Part shown: positions 43,453 through 52,510 of the stretch, piece after piece | How the letters are laid out: every line of letters starts with the position of its first letter | Numbering within the stretch: the stretch's first letter is position 1 | Source: JACCXM01 sp046328335 | GTDB taxonomy: Bacteria; Chloroflexota; Chloroflexia; Thermomicrobiales; UBA6265 | Length of the DNA: 64,000 bases | NCBI GenBank assembly: GCA_046328335.1 | Contig: JAXLWU010000016.1 | Location: 50,462-114,461, forward strand | Direction: 5' to 3' | Made by a program: the position numbers and the translations under genes | The notes under the pieces: generated by a model | What the model saw: the letters and a program-made list of their open reading frames with translations, nothing else | Databases searched by the model: none | Told to the model about the DNA's origin: nothing

Positions 43453-43757
43453 GCCACGAGATCGTCTTCCAGCGCATCGACATCGATGATCTCGATCAAG
43501 CCTTCGCCCAGGTTCTCGCGCAGGTAGGCGCCGGTCTCCGCTTCGGCGATGGCGCGCACGCGGGCTGCAACCGCGTCGCGGTCGACCGCGTCACGTTCGC
43601 CCAGTTCGGTCGCCAGCGCGCGGAGCCGAATCTGGTTGACCGTCAGTTGAGCGGCCAGATGGGCCACCGACCGCGCCAGGAGTTCGGCCCATGCCTCGTC
43701 CTCGTGTCCGTGTCCGTTGAGATCGGCGGCATCCCCACCCGGTGGCAGCCGTTCCAT
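43422..43757 (-). CDS. Small acidic protein of unknown function
   Basis: Protein of 111 residues, acidic and helical (DEAWAELLARSVAHLAAQL, then coil-prone VRAIAEAETGAYLREN). No membrane segment or motif. The start ATG 43757 has GGAGG ten bases upstream; a longer form would begin at 43844. The last 31 bases overlap the end of the Vps62-like gene on the other strand. Function unknown. Confidence 0.6.
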   Translation of the reverse strand: MERLPPGGDAADLNGHGHEDEAWAELLARSVAHLAAQLTVNQIRLRALATELGERDAVDRDAVAARVRAIAEAETGAYLRENLGEGLIEIIDVDALEDDLVAYLREDSADS

Positions 43758-43869
43758 GCCGCAACATCCTCCGCGATGAGCCATGACGCGGCGCGGCGCG
43801 CTGGCAACCAGATCCGAGACCGAGAGGATACGCCAATCAGGCACGGGCAGCCGGGTCGCCTTGGTCGGT

Positions 43870-43875
43870 TACAAT
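43870..43875 (+). promoter_or_regulatory. Candidate -10 box upstream of the cupredoxin-like gene
   Basis: TACAAT at 43870-43875 within GGTTACAATGG; the same TACAATGGC word recurs at 45050 ahead of the oligopeptide-binding gene. No good -35 lies 17 bp upstream. Weak evidence. Confidence 0.25.
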
Positions 43876-43957
43876 GGCATCCCGCCCACTTGAGCCAATT
43901 GTGCTGTCTCGCCGCGCTGTCCAGCAGGCCACCGAGGCGATCCAATCAGGAGGAGTG

Positions 43958-44974
43958 ATGACGCGGAGTTGGTGCGAAATCCTGATCTCACGTGCGCGGG
44001 GCGCGGCCCCCGCCCTCCTGATCGCCGGTCTCATGACGGCCATGCCCCCCGCGAGCGCCTCGCCGGTGCTGGCCGCCGCGTGCGCGGTTCCGGCCGTGGC
44101 CGGCGCCCACGGACTTGATAGTGCGAAAGCCTCTGGTTCCGGTGCAGGCGGGGGATCGAATGCCATCGAAGTCGAGGGAGGCACGGCCTCTCCCGTGGCG
44201 TCGCCTCCGGTCGTTACTGCCGCGCCGGTCGATCCCGCGCGAACCCTGGATGGGGATCTCACCGCCGTCGCTGAGGCGCTGGCGGCCTGCCTCTCAGCGG
44301 GCGATGCCAAGATGGTGACCGCTCTCGCCGGGGAGCGGTACCTCGGACAGTTGTTCGGCAGCAGCGTGCCGATGTCGTCGCAGGAATACGAGTCGATCGC
44401 CGAGGAGCTGACCCCGGTGCCAACCCGGATCATCGATCTCGAAGAGGTGACACCGGTCGATAGTTCGCATGCGACGGCGCTCGTCACGCACGTGGTCGGC
44501 AATCAGCTGATGGAATCCGAGTGGACGTTCGAGCAGGCGCCTCAGGGCGATCGCACTGCTGGTCAGTCGCCGTGGCGCGTCGCCGGGGAGCGGCAATTGC
44601 CGGCTGAGCCGCCACGCGGCGCGGTCGCGATCGCGGTCACGATCGATGACAACGCGTTCACGCTCGATCGGCCAGAGGTCAAGGGGCCGGATGTCGTCCT
44701 GCGGGGAGAAAACGACGACAGCATCGACCACGAGATGCTCGTGGTGCGGCTCGCCGAGGGCTACACCACGGATGACCTGTTGCGCGCCAGCGGTCCGGAC
44801 CTGCCGCAGGAAGTGACCTACGTTGGGGAAATCCCCGTACGCGCCGGGGCATCGCGCGATCTCGTGCTGGTTGGCCTGAAGCCGGGGGTCTACACGCTGA
44901 TCTGCCTCTTTACCGATAGTGACGGAGTGCCGTATCTGGCATACGGCATGTCCGCGGAGTTCAGGGTGAAGTGA
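43958..44974 (+). CDS. Secreted protein with cupredoxin-like C-terminal domain
   Basis: Protein of 338 residues. Signal peptide with hydrophobic core near residues 14-34, then a low-complexity Ala/Gly/Pro/Ser region, then a beta-rich middle domain. The C-terminal part (about 215-335) has the shape of a plastocyanin-like fold (TIDDNAFTLDRP, then ENDDSIDHEML, then GVYTLICLF). The usual copper set His-Cys-His-Met is only partly visible (H in DHEML, C in LICLF), so copper binding is doubtful. Start ATG 43958 follows AGGAGGAG. Function unknown. Confidence 0.7.
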   Translation: MTRSWCEILISRARGAAPALLIAGLMTAMPPASASPVLAAACAVPAVAGAHGLDSAKASGSGAGGGSNAIEVEGGTASPVASPPVVTAAPVDPARTLDGDLTAVAEALAACLSAGDAKMVTALAGERYLGQLFGSSVPMSSQEYESIAEELTPVPTRIIDLEEVTPVDSSHATALVTHVVGNQLMESEWTFEQAPQGDRTAGQSPWRVAGERQLPAEPPRGAVAIAVTIDDNAFTLDRPEVKGPDVVLRGENDDSIDHEMLVVRLAEGYTTDDLLRASGPDLPQEVTYVGEIPVRAGASRDLVLVGLKPGVYTLICLFTDSDGVPYLAYGMSAEFRVK

Positions 44975-45049
44975 GAGCGGCGGCTGGCCGCGGTCCGGCA
45001 TGAACGAACAATCCCCGGCAGGGTGGATAGCGTTTAACCCAATTATCGC

Positions 45050-45055
45050 TACAAT
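45050..45055 (+). promoter_or_regulatory. Candidate -10 box upstream of the oligopeptide-binding gene
   Basis: TACAAT in an AT-rich patch (45031-45056) inside GC-rich DNA, 91 bp before the start codon. No clear -35. Weak evidence. Confidence 0.3.
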
Positions 45056-45145
45056 GGCGCGGTGATGGCGGCAATGGGGCCGCGTCAGGTTCTGCCCGGC
45101 GCATGAGCCGGGTCTATACCACAGTCAGGGAGGAGCATTCCCGCG

Positions 45146-47023
45146 ATGAGTGAAATGACCGTGAAGGGACCATTTGCGTCGCTGCATCAGTTGCTCCGGA
45201 GTGGAGCGATCAGCCGCCGTGAGTTCACCCTGCGCGCGCTGGCGCTTGGTGTCTCGATGCCGGTGATCTCCTTTGTCCTGCGCGCCGAGAAGGTGCGCGG
45301 CATGCCCGGCCGCCATGTTGGCTGGGGCGTCGCGGCGCAGGATGTGGCCGGCCCGCCCGATGCGGGTATGGATGGCGTGACCCGCGGCCAGGGCGGCGAA
45401 TTGAAGTTGATCCAGTGGCAGGCGCCGAGCATGCTCAGCCCGCACGTCTCCACTGGCACCAAGGACTATCTGGCGGCGGCGCTCATCATCGAGCCGATGA
45501 TGCACTACCTGCCGGATGGCACCCTGATCCCGAACCTGATCACCGAGGTGCCGACGGTCGAGAACAAGCTGCTTGGCGAGGACCTCAAGAGCGTCACCTA
45601 CAAGTTGCAGGAGGGGATCAAGTGGGCGGATGGCGAGCCGCTCACTGCCGATGACGTGGTCTTTACCCACGATTGGGTCGTCGATCCGGCGAATGCCTCG
45701 GTCTCCGCTGGCGTCTACGCCTCGATCAGCGCGATCGAGGCGATCGATGCGCAGACCGTCCAGGTCAGTTTCAATGACCCGAACGCCAACTGGTTCGAGC
45801 CGCACGCCGGTACAGTCTGGGGCGCGATCTACCCGAAGCACATTCTGGATGCCGAGGACAAGAAGGCCGCCCATGACGCCTTCCTCCTCAATCCGGTCGG
45901 CACCGGCCCCTACAAGGCGGAGTCGTTCACCCCGAACGATCAGGTCGTGTACGTGGTGAATGACAACTACCGCGAACCGAACAAGCCGTTCTTCGCCAAG
46001 GTCAACCTGAAGGGTGGCGGCGATGCCGCTTCGGCCGCGCGCGCCGTGCTCCAGACCGGCGACTTCGACTACGCCTGGAACCTGCAGGTGGAGCCGGATG
46101 TCCTGGCGGAACTGGAAAAGGGCGGCAAGGGGACGGTCAAGGTCGCCCCTGGCACCTCCGTCGAGCGGATCGAGATCCAGTTCGCCGACTGGAACAAGGA
46201 GGTCGATGGCCAGAGGGCCGAGAAGACCACGGTCAACCCAACCATGGGCGACAAGGCCGTCCGCCAGGCGCTCAACATGGCCACCCAGCGCGACGTGATC
46301 TCCCAGCAACTCTACGCTGGCGAGGGCGAGCCGCCGACCGCCAACATCCTGACCGGCATCGACGCGATGGAATCGCCCAACACCTCCTGGTCCTTCGATG
46401 TCGAGGGAGCCAAAAAGGTTCTCGAGGATGCGGGTTGGGTGATGGATGGCGATGTCCGCAAGAAGGGCGACGTCGAACTGAGCATCACCTATGTGACCTC
46501 GATCAACCCGGTGCGCCAGAAGGAGCAGGCGATCATCAAGCAGGCGCTGGAGCAGATTGGCTTCAAGGTGGAACTGAAGCAGGTCGACGCCGCGGTCTAT
46601 TTCGATGGCTCCCCCGGCAACGAGCAGAACATCAACCACTTCTACAACGACCTGCAGATGTACACCAACAATGCCACGACGCCGATTCCGGTGGCGTACA
46701 TGATCGGGTGGTACGCGGGTCCCGACGGCGAGAACGTCGCCCAGAAGTCGAACAACTGGAACGGCCAGAATTACAGCCGCTTCCAGAATGCCGACTACGA
46801 CACGCTGTTCGAGCAGGTGCGGTTGGAGACCGATATCGCCAAGGCCGCCGAACTGTTCATCAAGTTGAATGACATCGTCATCAACGAGGTGGCGGTGGTG
46901 CCGTTGGTCAACCGCGCCGCTGACAAGTACGGCATCTCGAACACGCTGCGCGACGAGAACATCGCGGTGAGCGACTTCGAGGTCAACTACTGGAACATCG
47001 CGAACTGGAACCGCAACGCGTAG
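45146..47023 (+). CDS. Oligopeptide ABC transporter substrate-binding protein (family 5)
   Basis: Protein of 625 residues with a twin-arginine signal (SRREFTLRALALGVS) in place of the usual lipoprotein signal. The family 5 pieces follow in order: LKLIQWQAP, LVYDPADGTLIPN region, LQEGIKWADGEPLTADDVVFT, VGTGPYKAESF, and a C-terminal lobe with NRAADKYGI. It should bind peptides or similar solutes outside the membrane. Start ATG 45146 has GGAGGAG upstream. No permease or ATPase genes are near, so it must serve an unlinked transporter. A strong terminator follows. Confidence 0.9.
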   Translation: MSEMTVKGPFASLHQLLRSGAISRREFTLRALALGVSMPVISFVLRAEKVRGMPGRHVGWGVAAQDVAGPPDAGMDGVTRGQGGELKLIQWQAPSMLSPHVSTGTKDYLAAALIIEPMMHYLPDGTLIPNLITEVPTVENKLLGEDLKSVTYKLQEGIKWADGEPLTADDVVFTHDWVVDPANASVSAGVYASISAIEAIDAQTVQVSFNDPNANWFEPHAGTVWGAIYPKHILDAEDKKAAHDAFLLNPVGTGPYKAESFTPNDQVVYVVNDNYREPNKPFFAKVNLKGGGDAASAARAVLQTGDFDYAWNLQVEPDVLAELEKGGKGTVKVAPGTSVERIEIQFADWNKEVDGQRAEKTTVNPTMGDKAVRQALNMATQRDVISQQLYAGEGEPPTANILTGIDAMESPNTSWSFDVEGAKKVLEDAGWVMDGDVRKKGDVELSITYVTSINPVRQKEQAIIKQALEQIGFKVELKQVDAAVYFDGSPGNEQNINHFYNDLQMYTNNATTPIPVAYMIGWYAGPDGENVAQKSNNWNGQNYSRFQNADYDTLFEQVRLETDIAKAAELFIKLNDIVINEVAVVPLVNRAADKYGISNTLRDENIAVSDFEVNYWNIANWNRNA

Positions 47024-47054
47024 CGTTCCTCGGCGGGTAGTTCCAGTCACATCA

Positions 47055-47095
47055 GGGCGGGCCGGCAACATGCCGGCCCGCCCCGTTGTTTTTTC
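47055..47095 (+). terminator. Rho-independent terminator after the oligopeptide-binding gene
   Basis: Perfect 13-bp stem (47055-47067 with 47071-47083), 3-base loop, then CGTTGTTTTTTCC. The best intrinsic terminator in the window. Confidence 0.9.
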
Positions 47096-47253
47096 CCTAA
47101 AGGGCGGTTATCGCCCCGCGTCCGTGCGTGCTACGATGCCCCTGGGAATGGATGTCCTGTTCGCCGCTATTGGGGAAGATTGCGGCTGCAGGGAGGGATC
47201 GGGTCGGCGCCGCGATGAAGCGGGGCAGACCACGGACGGTGGGGAGGATCTCG

Positions 47254-49605
47254 ATGGATAACGCTGCGTTCGACCGCTTGACGCGGCTCTTCGCCGCCAC
47301 GGGTTCGCGCCGGCAGGCGGTGAGCGCGCTGGTTGCCGGGCTGATCACGGGGGGCGCCGGTGAGGCGTTGCTTGCCGCTGACAAGCACCACGGCAAGAGC
47401 AACGGCAAGGGGAAGAGCAAGCAGCACGGCAAGGCGGAAGCCGAGGGCAAGAAGGGCAACGGCAAGGGGAAGGATAAGGGGAAACGCAAGGGGAAAGGGA
47501 AGGGCAAGAACAACCATCAGCACAACAACAGTTGTGCCAACACCCCCCTCGAGCCAGGGCAGGACTTCCTGAACTGCGATTTCTCCAATGACAACCTCAG
47601 CGGCGAAAAACTCAACTCCTCCTCTTTCAGGAGCGTCAAGTTCGTCGGCGCCAATCTCTGCGGCGCCAATCTCGCCTCCGTGAGCGTCAGCGACAGCAAT
47701 TTCACCAATGCCAATCTGACCCAGGTCGATCTGCGCCAATCGACGCACAGCAAGAGCACCTTCCGCGGCGCCAATCTGGCGGGCGTGCAACTGCAGGGCG
47801 CGACGATCAGCAAGAGCGATTTCACCGGAGCGAATTTCAGTTACGCCAATCTGCTGGGGGCGAATCTCGCCGACGTCGACCTCTCCGATACGGTCTTCTG
47901 CCAGACGACGATGCCCGATGGTTCGGTGGACAACAGCGGTTGCGATAGTTGCGAGAATACCTGCGGCTGTCTCTCCTGCGACGAGGAATCGTGCCTACCG
48001 CCTGATTGCTGCGAAGGCGCCTGCGTCGATACGCAGAATGGCGACACGCACAACTGTGGCGGCTGCGCCGTCACCTGCTTCGAGAATCTGGCTGACAACT
48101 GCCGGCAGGGGAAGTGCGTTTGCGGTGAAGAACCGGAATGCGACGGCGTCGAGCAGTGCTGCAACGGCTCGTGCATCGATTTCGACACCAGTTTCAACAA
48201 CTGCGGCTCCTGTGGATTCGCCTGCCTGAAAGGCAAGGCCTCCCAGTGCGTCGGGGGCGAGTGCCAATGTGGGAGCGAACCGGCCTGCGGCGCGGGCCTG
48301 ACCTGCTGCGGCGAGGGCACCGCCGCGCAGTGCGTCGATCTCCAGACCAACGTGAATTTCTGCGGCTCCTGTGACCGGAGTTGCGCCCTCCCGACCAACC
48401 CCTGTTTCGAGGTTTCGTGCGTCGACGGCGAGTGCATCCTCAGCCCGAAGAATGACGGGGCGACCTGCCGAATCGGGGGCGAGAATGGCGTCTGCTGCGC
48501 CGCCGGCGACACGGTAACCTGCGTTGCCGGCGCGGTCTGTTGCTCGGCTGCTCAGTGCGAGACCGGAGACACCTGTTGCAGCGGGCAGTGTGTCGATCTC
48601 CAGACCGACTTCGACAACTGCGGCGACTGCGGCGATTTCTGCCCGCCTGAAGAGTCAGATATCTGTTCCGGCGGCGAGTGTCAGTGCGGTTCGGGTCCGG
48701 CGTGCAACGAAGGGTTTGGTTGCTGCAACGTCGGCGGGGGATCCGCCTGCACCGATCTGCAAACCGATTTGGACAACTGCGGCGCCTGCGGCAACGCGTG
48801 TCCCGCGTCGGCCAATCCGTGCGCCGAGGCAATCTGTGAAAACGGCTCGTGCGGATTCGTCTCGAAGGCGACCGGCACCGCCTGCGAAGTTGGCGGCGAA
48901 ACCGGGATCTGCTGCAATTCCACCGAGGGCGTCGTCTGCTTCGCCAATCTCGAATGCTGTTCATCCGCGGACTGTACCGGGGGGGACACATGTTGTAGCG
49001 GTCAGTGTGTCGATGTTCAGTCCGATCTCGATAACTGCGGCGAGTGTGACTTCATATGCCCCGCCACCCGCGCCGATGTCTGCATCAGTGGCGGCTGTCT
49101 CTGCGGCTCCAGCCCGGTGTGCCCGAGTGATGGGCTCTGCTGTAACGGCCAATGCATCCCCGAGAGCATCACCAACTGCGGCGCCTGTGGCGCCACGTGC
49201 CCGGAGAACAAGGCCGACACCTGCTTCAACGGCAAGTGCATGTGTGGCAATGGAACACCATGCCCCGGAAGCGAATCCTGCTGCGGCGCCGAGTGCACCG
49301 ATACGACGTCCAACTACGGTAACTGCGGCGGTTGCGGGCAGCAGTGCAACCTGACGAGAACAGACAAGTGCGTCAACAACACCTGTATCTGTGCCGCGCA
49401 AGGTGCCGCGTGCGAACAGGGCTTCAGCTGCTGCGCAACCGGCTGCAAGGATGTCTTCACCGACTTCAACAACTGCGGTACCTGCGGCCTTCAGTGCCCG
49501 TCATCGCAGACCAATATCTGCTCGAATGGGGACTGCATGTGTGGTACCAACCCGCCGTGTCCGGAAGGCACGCTTTGTGATGGCGGAACATGCATTGACT
49601 TGTGA
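47254..49605 (+). CDS. Exported pentapeptide-repeat and Cys-rich repeat protein
   Basis: Protein of 783 residues. N-terminal targeting region FDRLTRLFAATGSRRQAVSALVAG, then a Lys/Gly linker with repeated GKGK and GKDKG (about 47-90). Pentapeptide repeats follow (ANLCGANLASV, ANLAGVQLQG and others, about 105-210), then the CQTTMPDGSVDNSGC motif, then nine Cys-rich repeats of form [FLIV]xNCGxCGxxC over the last 560 residues. A disulfide-rich extracellular surface protein is likely. Start ATG 47254 follows GGGGAGG. No enzyme motif. Adjacent paralogue at 49844 shares the tag, pentapeptides and TTMPDGSVD motif. Function unknown. Confidence 0.8.
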   Translation: MDNAAFDRLTRLFAATGSRRQAVSALVAGLITGGAGEALLAADKHHGKSNGKGKSKQHGKAEAEGKKGNGKGKDKGKRKGKGKGKNNHQHNNSCANTPLEPGQDFLNCDFSNDNLSGEKLNSSSFRSVKFVGANLCGANLASVSVSDSNFTNANLTQVDLRQSTHSKSTFRGANLAGVQLQGATISKSDFTGANFSYANLLGANLADVDLSDTVFCQTTMPDGSVDNSGCDSCENTCGCLSCDEESCLPPDCCEGACVDTQNGDTHNCGGCAVTCFENLADNCRQGKCVCGEEPECDGVEQCCNGSCIDFDTSFNNCGSCGFACLKGKASQCVGGECQCGSEPACGAGLTCCGEGTAAQCVDLQTNVNFCGSCDRSCALPTNPCFEVSCVDGECILSPKNDGATCRIGGENGVCCAAGDTVTCVAGAVCCSAAQCETGDTCCSGQCVDLQTDFDNCGDCGDFCPPEESDICSGGECQCGSGPACNEGFGCCNVGGGSACTDLQTDLDNCGACGNACPASANPCAEAICENGSCGFVSKATGTACEVGGETGICCNSTEGVVCFANLECCSSADCTGGDTCCSGQCVDVQSDLDNCGECDFICPATRADVCISGGCLCGSSPVCPSDGLCCNGQCIPESITNCGACGATCPENKADTCFNGKCMCGNGTPCPGSESCCGAECTDTTSNYGNCGGCGQQCNLTRTDKCVNNTCICAAQGAACEQGFSCCATGCKDVFTDFNNCGTCGLQCPSSQTNICSNGDCMCGTNPPCPEGTLCDGGTCIDL

Positions 49606-49700
49606 CCTCTGGTTAGGAACAGTTGGAGACGATTACCGCGGTGAGAACGGATTGCTGAGGACCGCCTCGCAATCAGGAACGTCGCACCAAGCATGCGAAG

Positions 49701-49730
49701 CGAGACCCGGGAAGGCCCCGGGTCTCGTTT
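49701..49730 (+). terminator. Rho-independent terminator after 47254-49605
   Basis: Perfect 11-bp stem (49701-49711 with 49717-49727), 5-base loop, then TTTT. Separates the two paralogous exported-protein genes. The next 115 bp to the second gene is AT-rich and probably holds its promoter, but no clear -10/-35 pair is seen. Confidence 0.88.
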
Positions 49731-49843
49731 TCATCCCTCGCCACGCGCTGGAGCTTCCCTCCGTAATAAGCATCTGATATTCTGTCAATAATCTGAACGT
49801 AAACCAGAATCCTCTAGGTTCGCTGGCAGAGGGAGCGTCCCCG

Positions 49844-51277
49844 ATGGACGACAACCGATTCGATCGCATCACCCGATTGATGGCCACTGGCCAGACGCGG
49901 CGAGCCGCCGTTGTCACGCTGGTTGTTGCCGGCCTGATCGGCGTGGCGGTCCGTTCCAACCATGATGAACCGGCCGCGGGAAAGCGCAATCGACGGGGAC
50001 ATGATCGTCATCGGTCGTCAAAGAAGGACGAGCATGACGCCAATGACAAATCAAAACGGGACAACGCCCAACACGAGTCGCGGCGATCAACGGCGCATCG
50101 CGAGAAGACCGTCGGGAATCGCAACGGGCGAAAGAAGCGCGATGTGCGCGCTGCCGCGACGAGCTGCTTCACCGGCAGTCCCTGCGTACCGGGCGCCGGT
50201 CAGAATCTGGCCAAATGCGACTTTGGTGGATCCGACGCACTCCGTGGCGCGACCTGCTCGACCTGCAATCTCGGCAAGGCCAATCTGGCCGGGGCCGATG
50301 CGAGCGGCGCCAATTTGAAAGGAGCCAGTCTCGATGGAGCATGCCTCGTCGATGCCAATCTCCGGAACGCGAATCTGACCAACGCCGGGCTGAACGGTGC
50401 GATCCGCTGCCGAACCACCATGCCCGATGGCAGCGTCGATGACTCCGGCTGCGCCAAGGGAACGGAGTGCTGCCCGACCTGCAAGGCGATCGGGCAAGCC
50501 TGCGTCGCTGGCGCCGGTGGCGGCTGCTGTGGTGGTTCGGTCTGTACGGGCGGCGTCTGCGCCTGCCCTGCTGCAACCCCGAACAGTTGCAACGGCGTCT
50601 GCAAAGCCTGCTGCAACGACGCGCAGTGTGGCGCCAGCAGCGTCTGCTGCAATGGAACCTGCAAGACCGGCATTTGCTGCAAATCGAGCCAGTGTCCCTC
50701 CGGAGCCACCTGCGTCAACAACCAGTGCATCTCGCCAACGGCGACCCCGACCGATACGCCGACCGCGACTCCGACCGATACGCCGACTGCGACCCCAACC
50801 AGCACGCCAACTGCGACTCCGACCGTGACCCCGACCAGCACGCCGACTGCCACGGCAACAACGACACCAACGAGCACGCCGACCGCGACACCAACCAGTA
50901 CACCCACCAACACGCCAATTCCACCGACCGCAACGCCAACGAACACCCCGACGAATACGCCAGTGCCACCAACGGCGACGCCAACCAGCACACCGACCAA
51001 CACACCGGTACCGCCCACGGCGACACCGACTTCAACTCCGACAAACACCCCAGTCCCGCCGACGGCGACACCAACATCGACGCCCACGAACACGCCAGTG
51101 CCGCCGACAAGCACGCCGACGAGGACACCAACCCCGACGAGCACGCCGACCAGGACACCAACCCCGACGAGCACGCCGACCAGGACACCGACGCCGACGA
51201 GCACGCCAGTGCCGCTAACCCCGACGCCGACGAATGTCCCGTTACCGCCGACAGTGACGCCAACTCCGACAGGATGA
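49844..51277 (+). CDS. Exported pentapeptide, Cys-rich and Thr-Pro-rich protein
   Basis: Protein of 477 residues. Targeting region FDRITRLMATGQTRRAAVVTLVVAG, a charged Arg/Lys/Asp/His linker, pentapeptides (ANLAGADASGANLKG), CRTTMPDGSVDDSGC, a Cys-rich block (CCGGSVCTGGVCAC and others), then about 180 residues of near-perfect TPT repeats (TPTATPTST, TNTPVPPTATP, TRTPTPT). The Thr-Pro tail is typical of a wall-spanning or O-glycosylated stalk. Start ATG 49844 has GGGAGC upstream. Paralogue of the preceding gene without the nine long Cys repeats. Function unknown. Confidence 0.78.
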   Translation: MDDNRFDRITRLMATGQTRRAAVVTLVVAGLIGVAVRSNHDEPAAGKRNRRGHDRHRSSKKDEHDANDKSKRDNAQHESRRSTAHREKTVGNRNGRKKRDVRAAATSCFTGSPCVPGAGQNLAKCDFGGSDALRGATCSTCNLGKANLAGADASGANLKGASLDGACLVDANLRNANLTNAGLNGAIRCRTTMPDGSVDDSGCAKGTECCPTCKAIGQACVAGAGGGCCGGSVCTGGVCACPAATPNSCNGVCKACCNDAQCGASSVCCNGTCKTGICCKSSQCPSGATCVNNQCISPTATPTDTPTATPTDTPTATPTSTPTATPTVTPTSTPTATATTTPTSTPTATPTSTPTNTPIPPTATPTNTPTNTPVPPTATPTSTPTNTPVPPTATPTSTPTNTPVPPTATPTSTPTNTPVPPTSTPTRTPTPTSTPTRTPTPTSTPTRTPTPTSTPVPLTPTPTNVPLPPTVTPTPTG

Positions 51278-51671
51278 TGTCGCGACCAGCGCCGGTATCT
51301 GCGCCTCAGCATTAGGCCGCTTCGGAGCCGCCTGATCCTCGCGGAGCGCTTACACTGGAATCTGACCTCGGGGTTCTGCTGGCCCACGGCAAACGGTTCC
51401 AGTCGCTCGCCCCGTGTCTTGGCGGGATCGCCGCTGTTTCCTCGTGCCAGATTGCTCCGCGTGCCGATCCCCGGTGCGTGCGATCGAGCAGCAGAACGTA
51501 CTGACTGGTACCTGTTGCGAACGGGGCAGATGCTCTCGCGGACCTGGCCCACGGTTCATGCGTTGACCCTCGCCTGCCAGCGGTGTACAAGAGTGTCTTT
51601 GTCGATGTTCCTGGTCACGATGCGGGAGAATGAACGGTGGTTGAGTCGATGATCCCGGTGATGGACTGCCC
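51278..51671. other. 394-bp gap without recognisable feature
   Basis: Between the TPT protein and the ferritin-like gene. No palindromic repeat, terminator with T run, or credible frame is seen. A short promoter for the 51672 gene is presumed. Confidence 0.35.
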
Positions 51672-52340
51672 ATGACCGATCGCCTCCCCCTCCAGGCGGG
51701 ACTCGATGCGATGGCGCTGGTCGAGGCGGCGGCGGTGACGCTGATCGGTGTGGCCCGGCAGCGAGGGCTGGATGGAACACTCGACGTCGGGGAAGACGCC
51801 GCCACCGTACTCCGCGCCGCGCAGTGCCAGGACGAACAGCACTATCACGCCCTGCGCGCCGCCGGCGCCGCCGAAGTGAGCGATGGGTTCACGATTCCCG
51901 CGACCGTCGTCAGTGATCGCGCGTTGCTGATGATCACCTTTCTCGAATTGAAAGCGGCAGGCATCGCCGGCTACATGGCGCTGACGCGGGAGTGGGCGGC
52001 GCGCGGCGCCCTGTCCCAAGTCGAGATCACGTATGCGATAGGCTCGGTCGAGGCGCAGCATTTGACCCTGGCGCACGCGCTGGTCGGTGTCACCCCGGCC
52101 AATGACCGCGCCTTTACCCGCTGGCTCTACGCCGATGCGCGGGACGCCCGGGAAGGCGTGCGCGCCCTCGGACTTCTGGATGGCCCGGACGAACCGATCT
52201 TCTTCCCCGGTCCGATGGACCGCATCTGCAAGGGCGTCTACGGGCTTACGCCGGAAACCACCGCCATGATGACCCTGCCGCGCCCGCCGGTCGGCGTCGC
52301 CGTACCTGTCGGCACCCCGGTCGCCATGACCGATTCGTAG
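51672..52340 (+). CDS. Ferritin-like domain protein
   Basis: Helical protein of 222 residues. Two E-x-x-H sites are visible (CQDEQHYHAL and VEAQHLTLAH), separated by about 80 residues as in the ferritin-like desiccation or DUF4439 group, which suggests a di-iron bundle, though the other acid ligands are less clear. No signal peptide. Start ATG 51672 has only a weak ribosome site (GGTGATGGA). Role may be iron or peroxide handling; not proven. Confidence 0.7.
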   Translation: MTDRLPLQAGLDAMALVEAAAVTLIGVARQRGLDGTLDVGEDAATVLRAAQCQDEQHYHALRAAGAAEVSDGFTIPATVVSDRALLMITFLELKAAGIAGYMALTREWAARGALSQVEITYAIGSVEAQHLTLAHALVGVTPANDRAFTRWLYADARDAREGVRALGLLDGPDEPIFFPGPMDRICKGVYGLTPETTAMMTLPRPPVGVAVPVGTPVAMTDS

Positions 52341-52417
52341 CAATCCACCCCCACGGAACGTTGACGCCGGAGCGATGGCGCGCACCGTTCCTTGTGGCCC
52401 GGGTCCCGGCGGCGCAT

Positions 52418-52446
52418 TTGCCCATCACGCGGCTCACCCCTACACT
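52418..52446 (+). promoter_or_regulatory. Candidate promoter of the 52511 gene
   Basis: TTGCCC at 52418-52423 and TACACT at 52441-52446 with exactly 17-bp spacing; each has four of six consensus bases. It lies 65 bp before the start codon. Confidence 0.4.
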
Positions 52447-52510
52447 CATTTCGCGTTGATGGGGAGTGGGGCGAAGAGCGTGGTCTGGCCGCGCGGGAGC
52501 GATCGCCGCG

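Noticed and set aside
45125..47071. Long open frame on the minus strand opposite the oligopeptide-binding gene
   Set aside because: GC-rich coding DNA leaves long empty frames on the other strand. The plus-strand protein has clear family motifs, a Tat signal, a ribosome site and a terminator; the minus frame has none.
50735..51262. Tandem repeat that could be read as a CRISPR-like array
   Set aside because: Unit length is short and variable and the reading frame encodes TPT repeats of an exported protein; no spacers of equal length.
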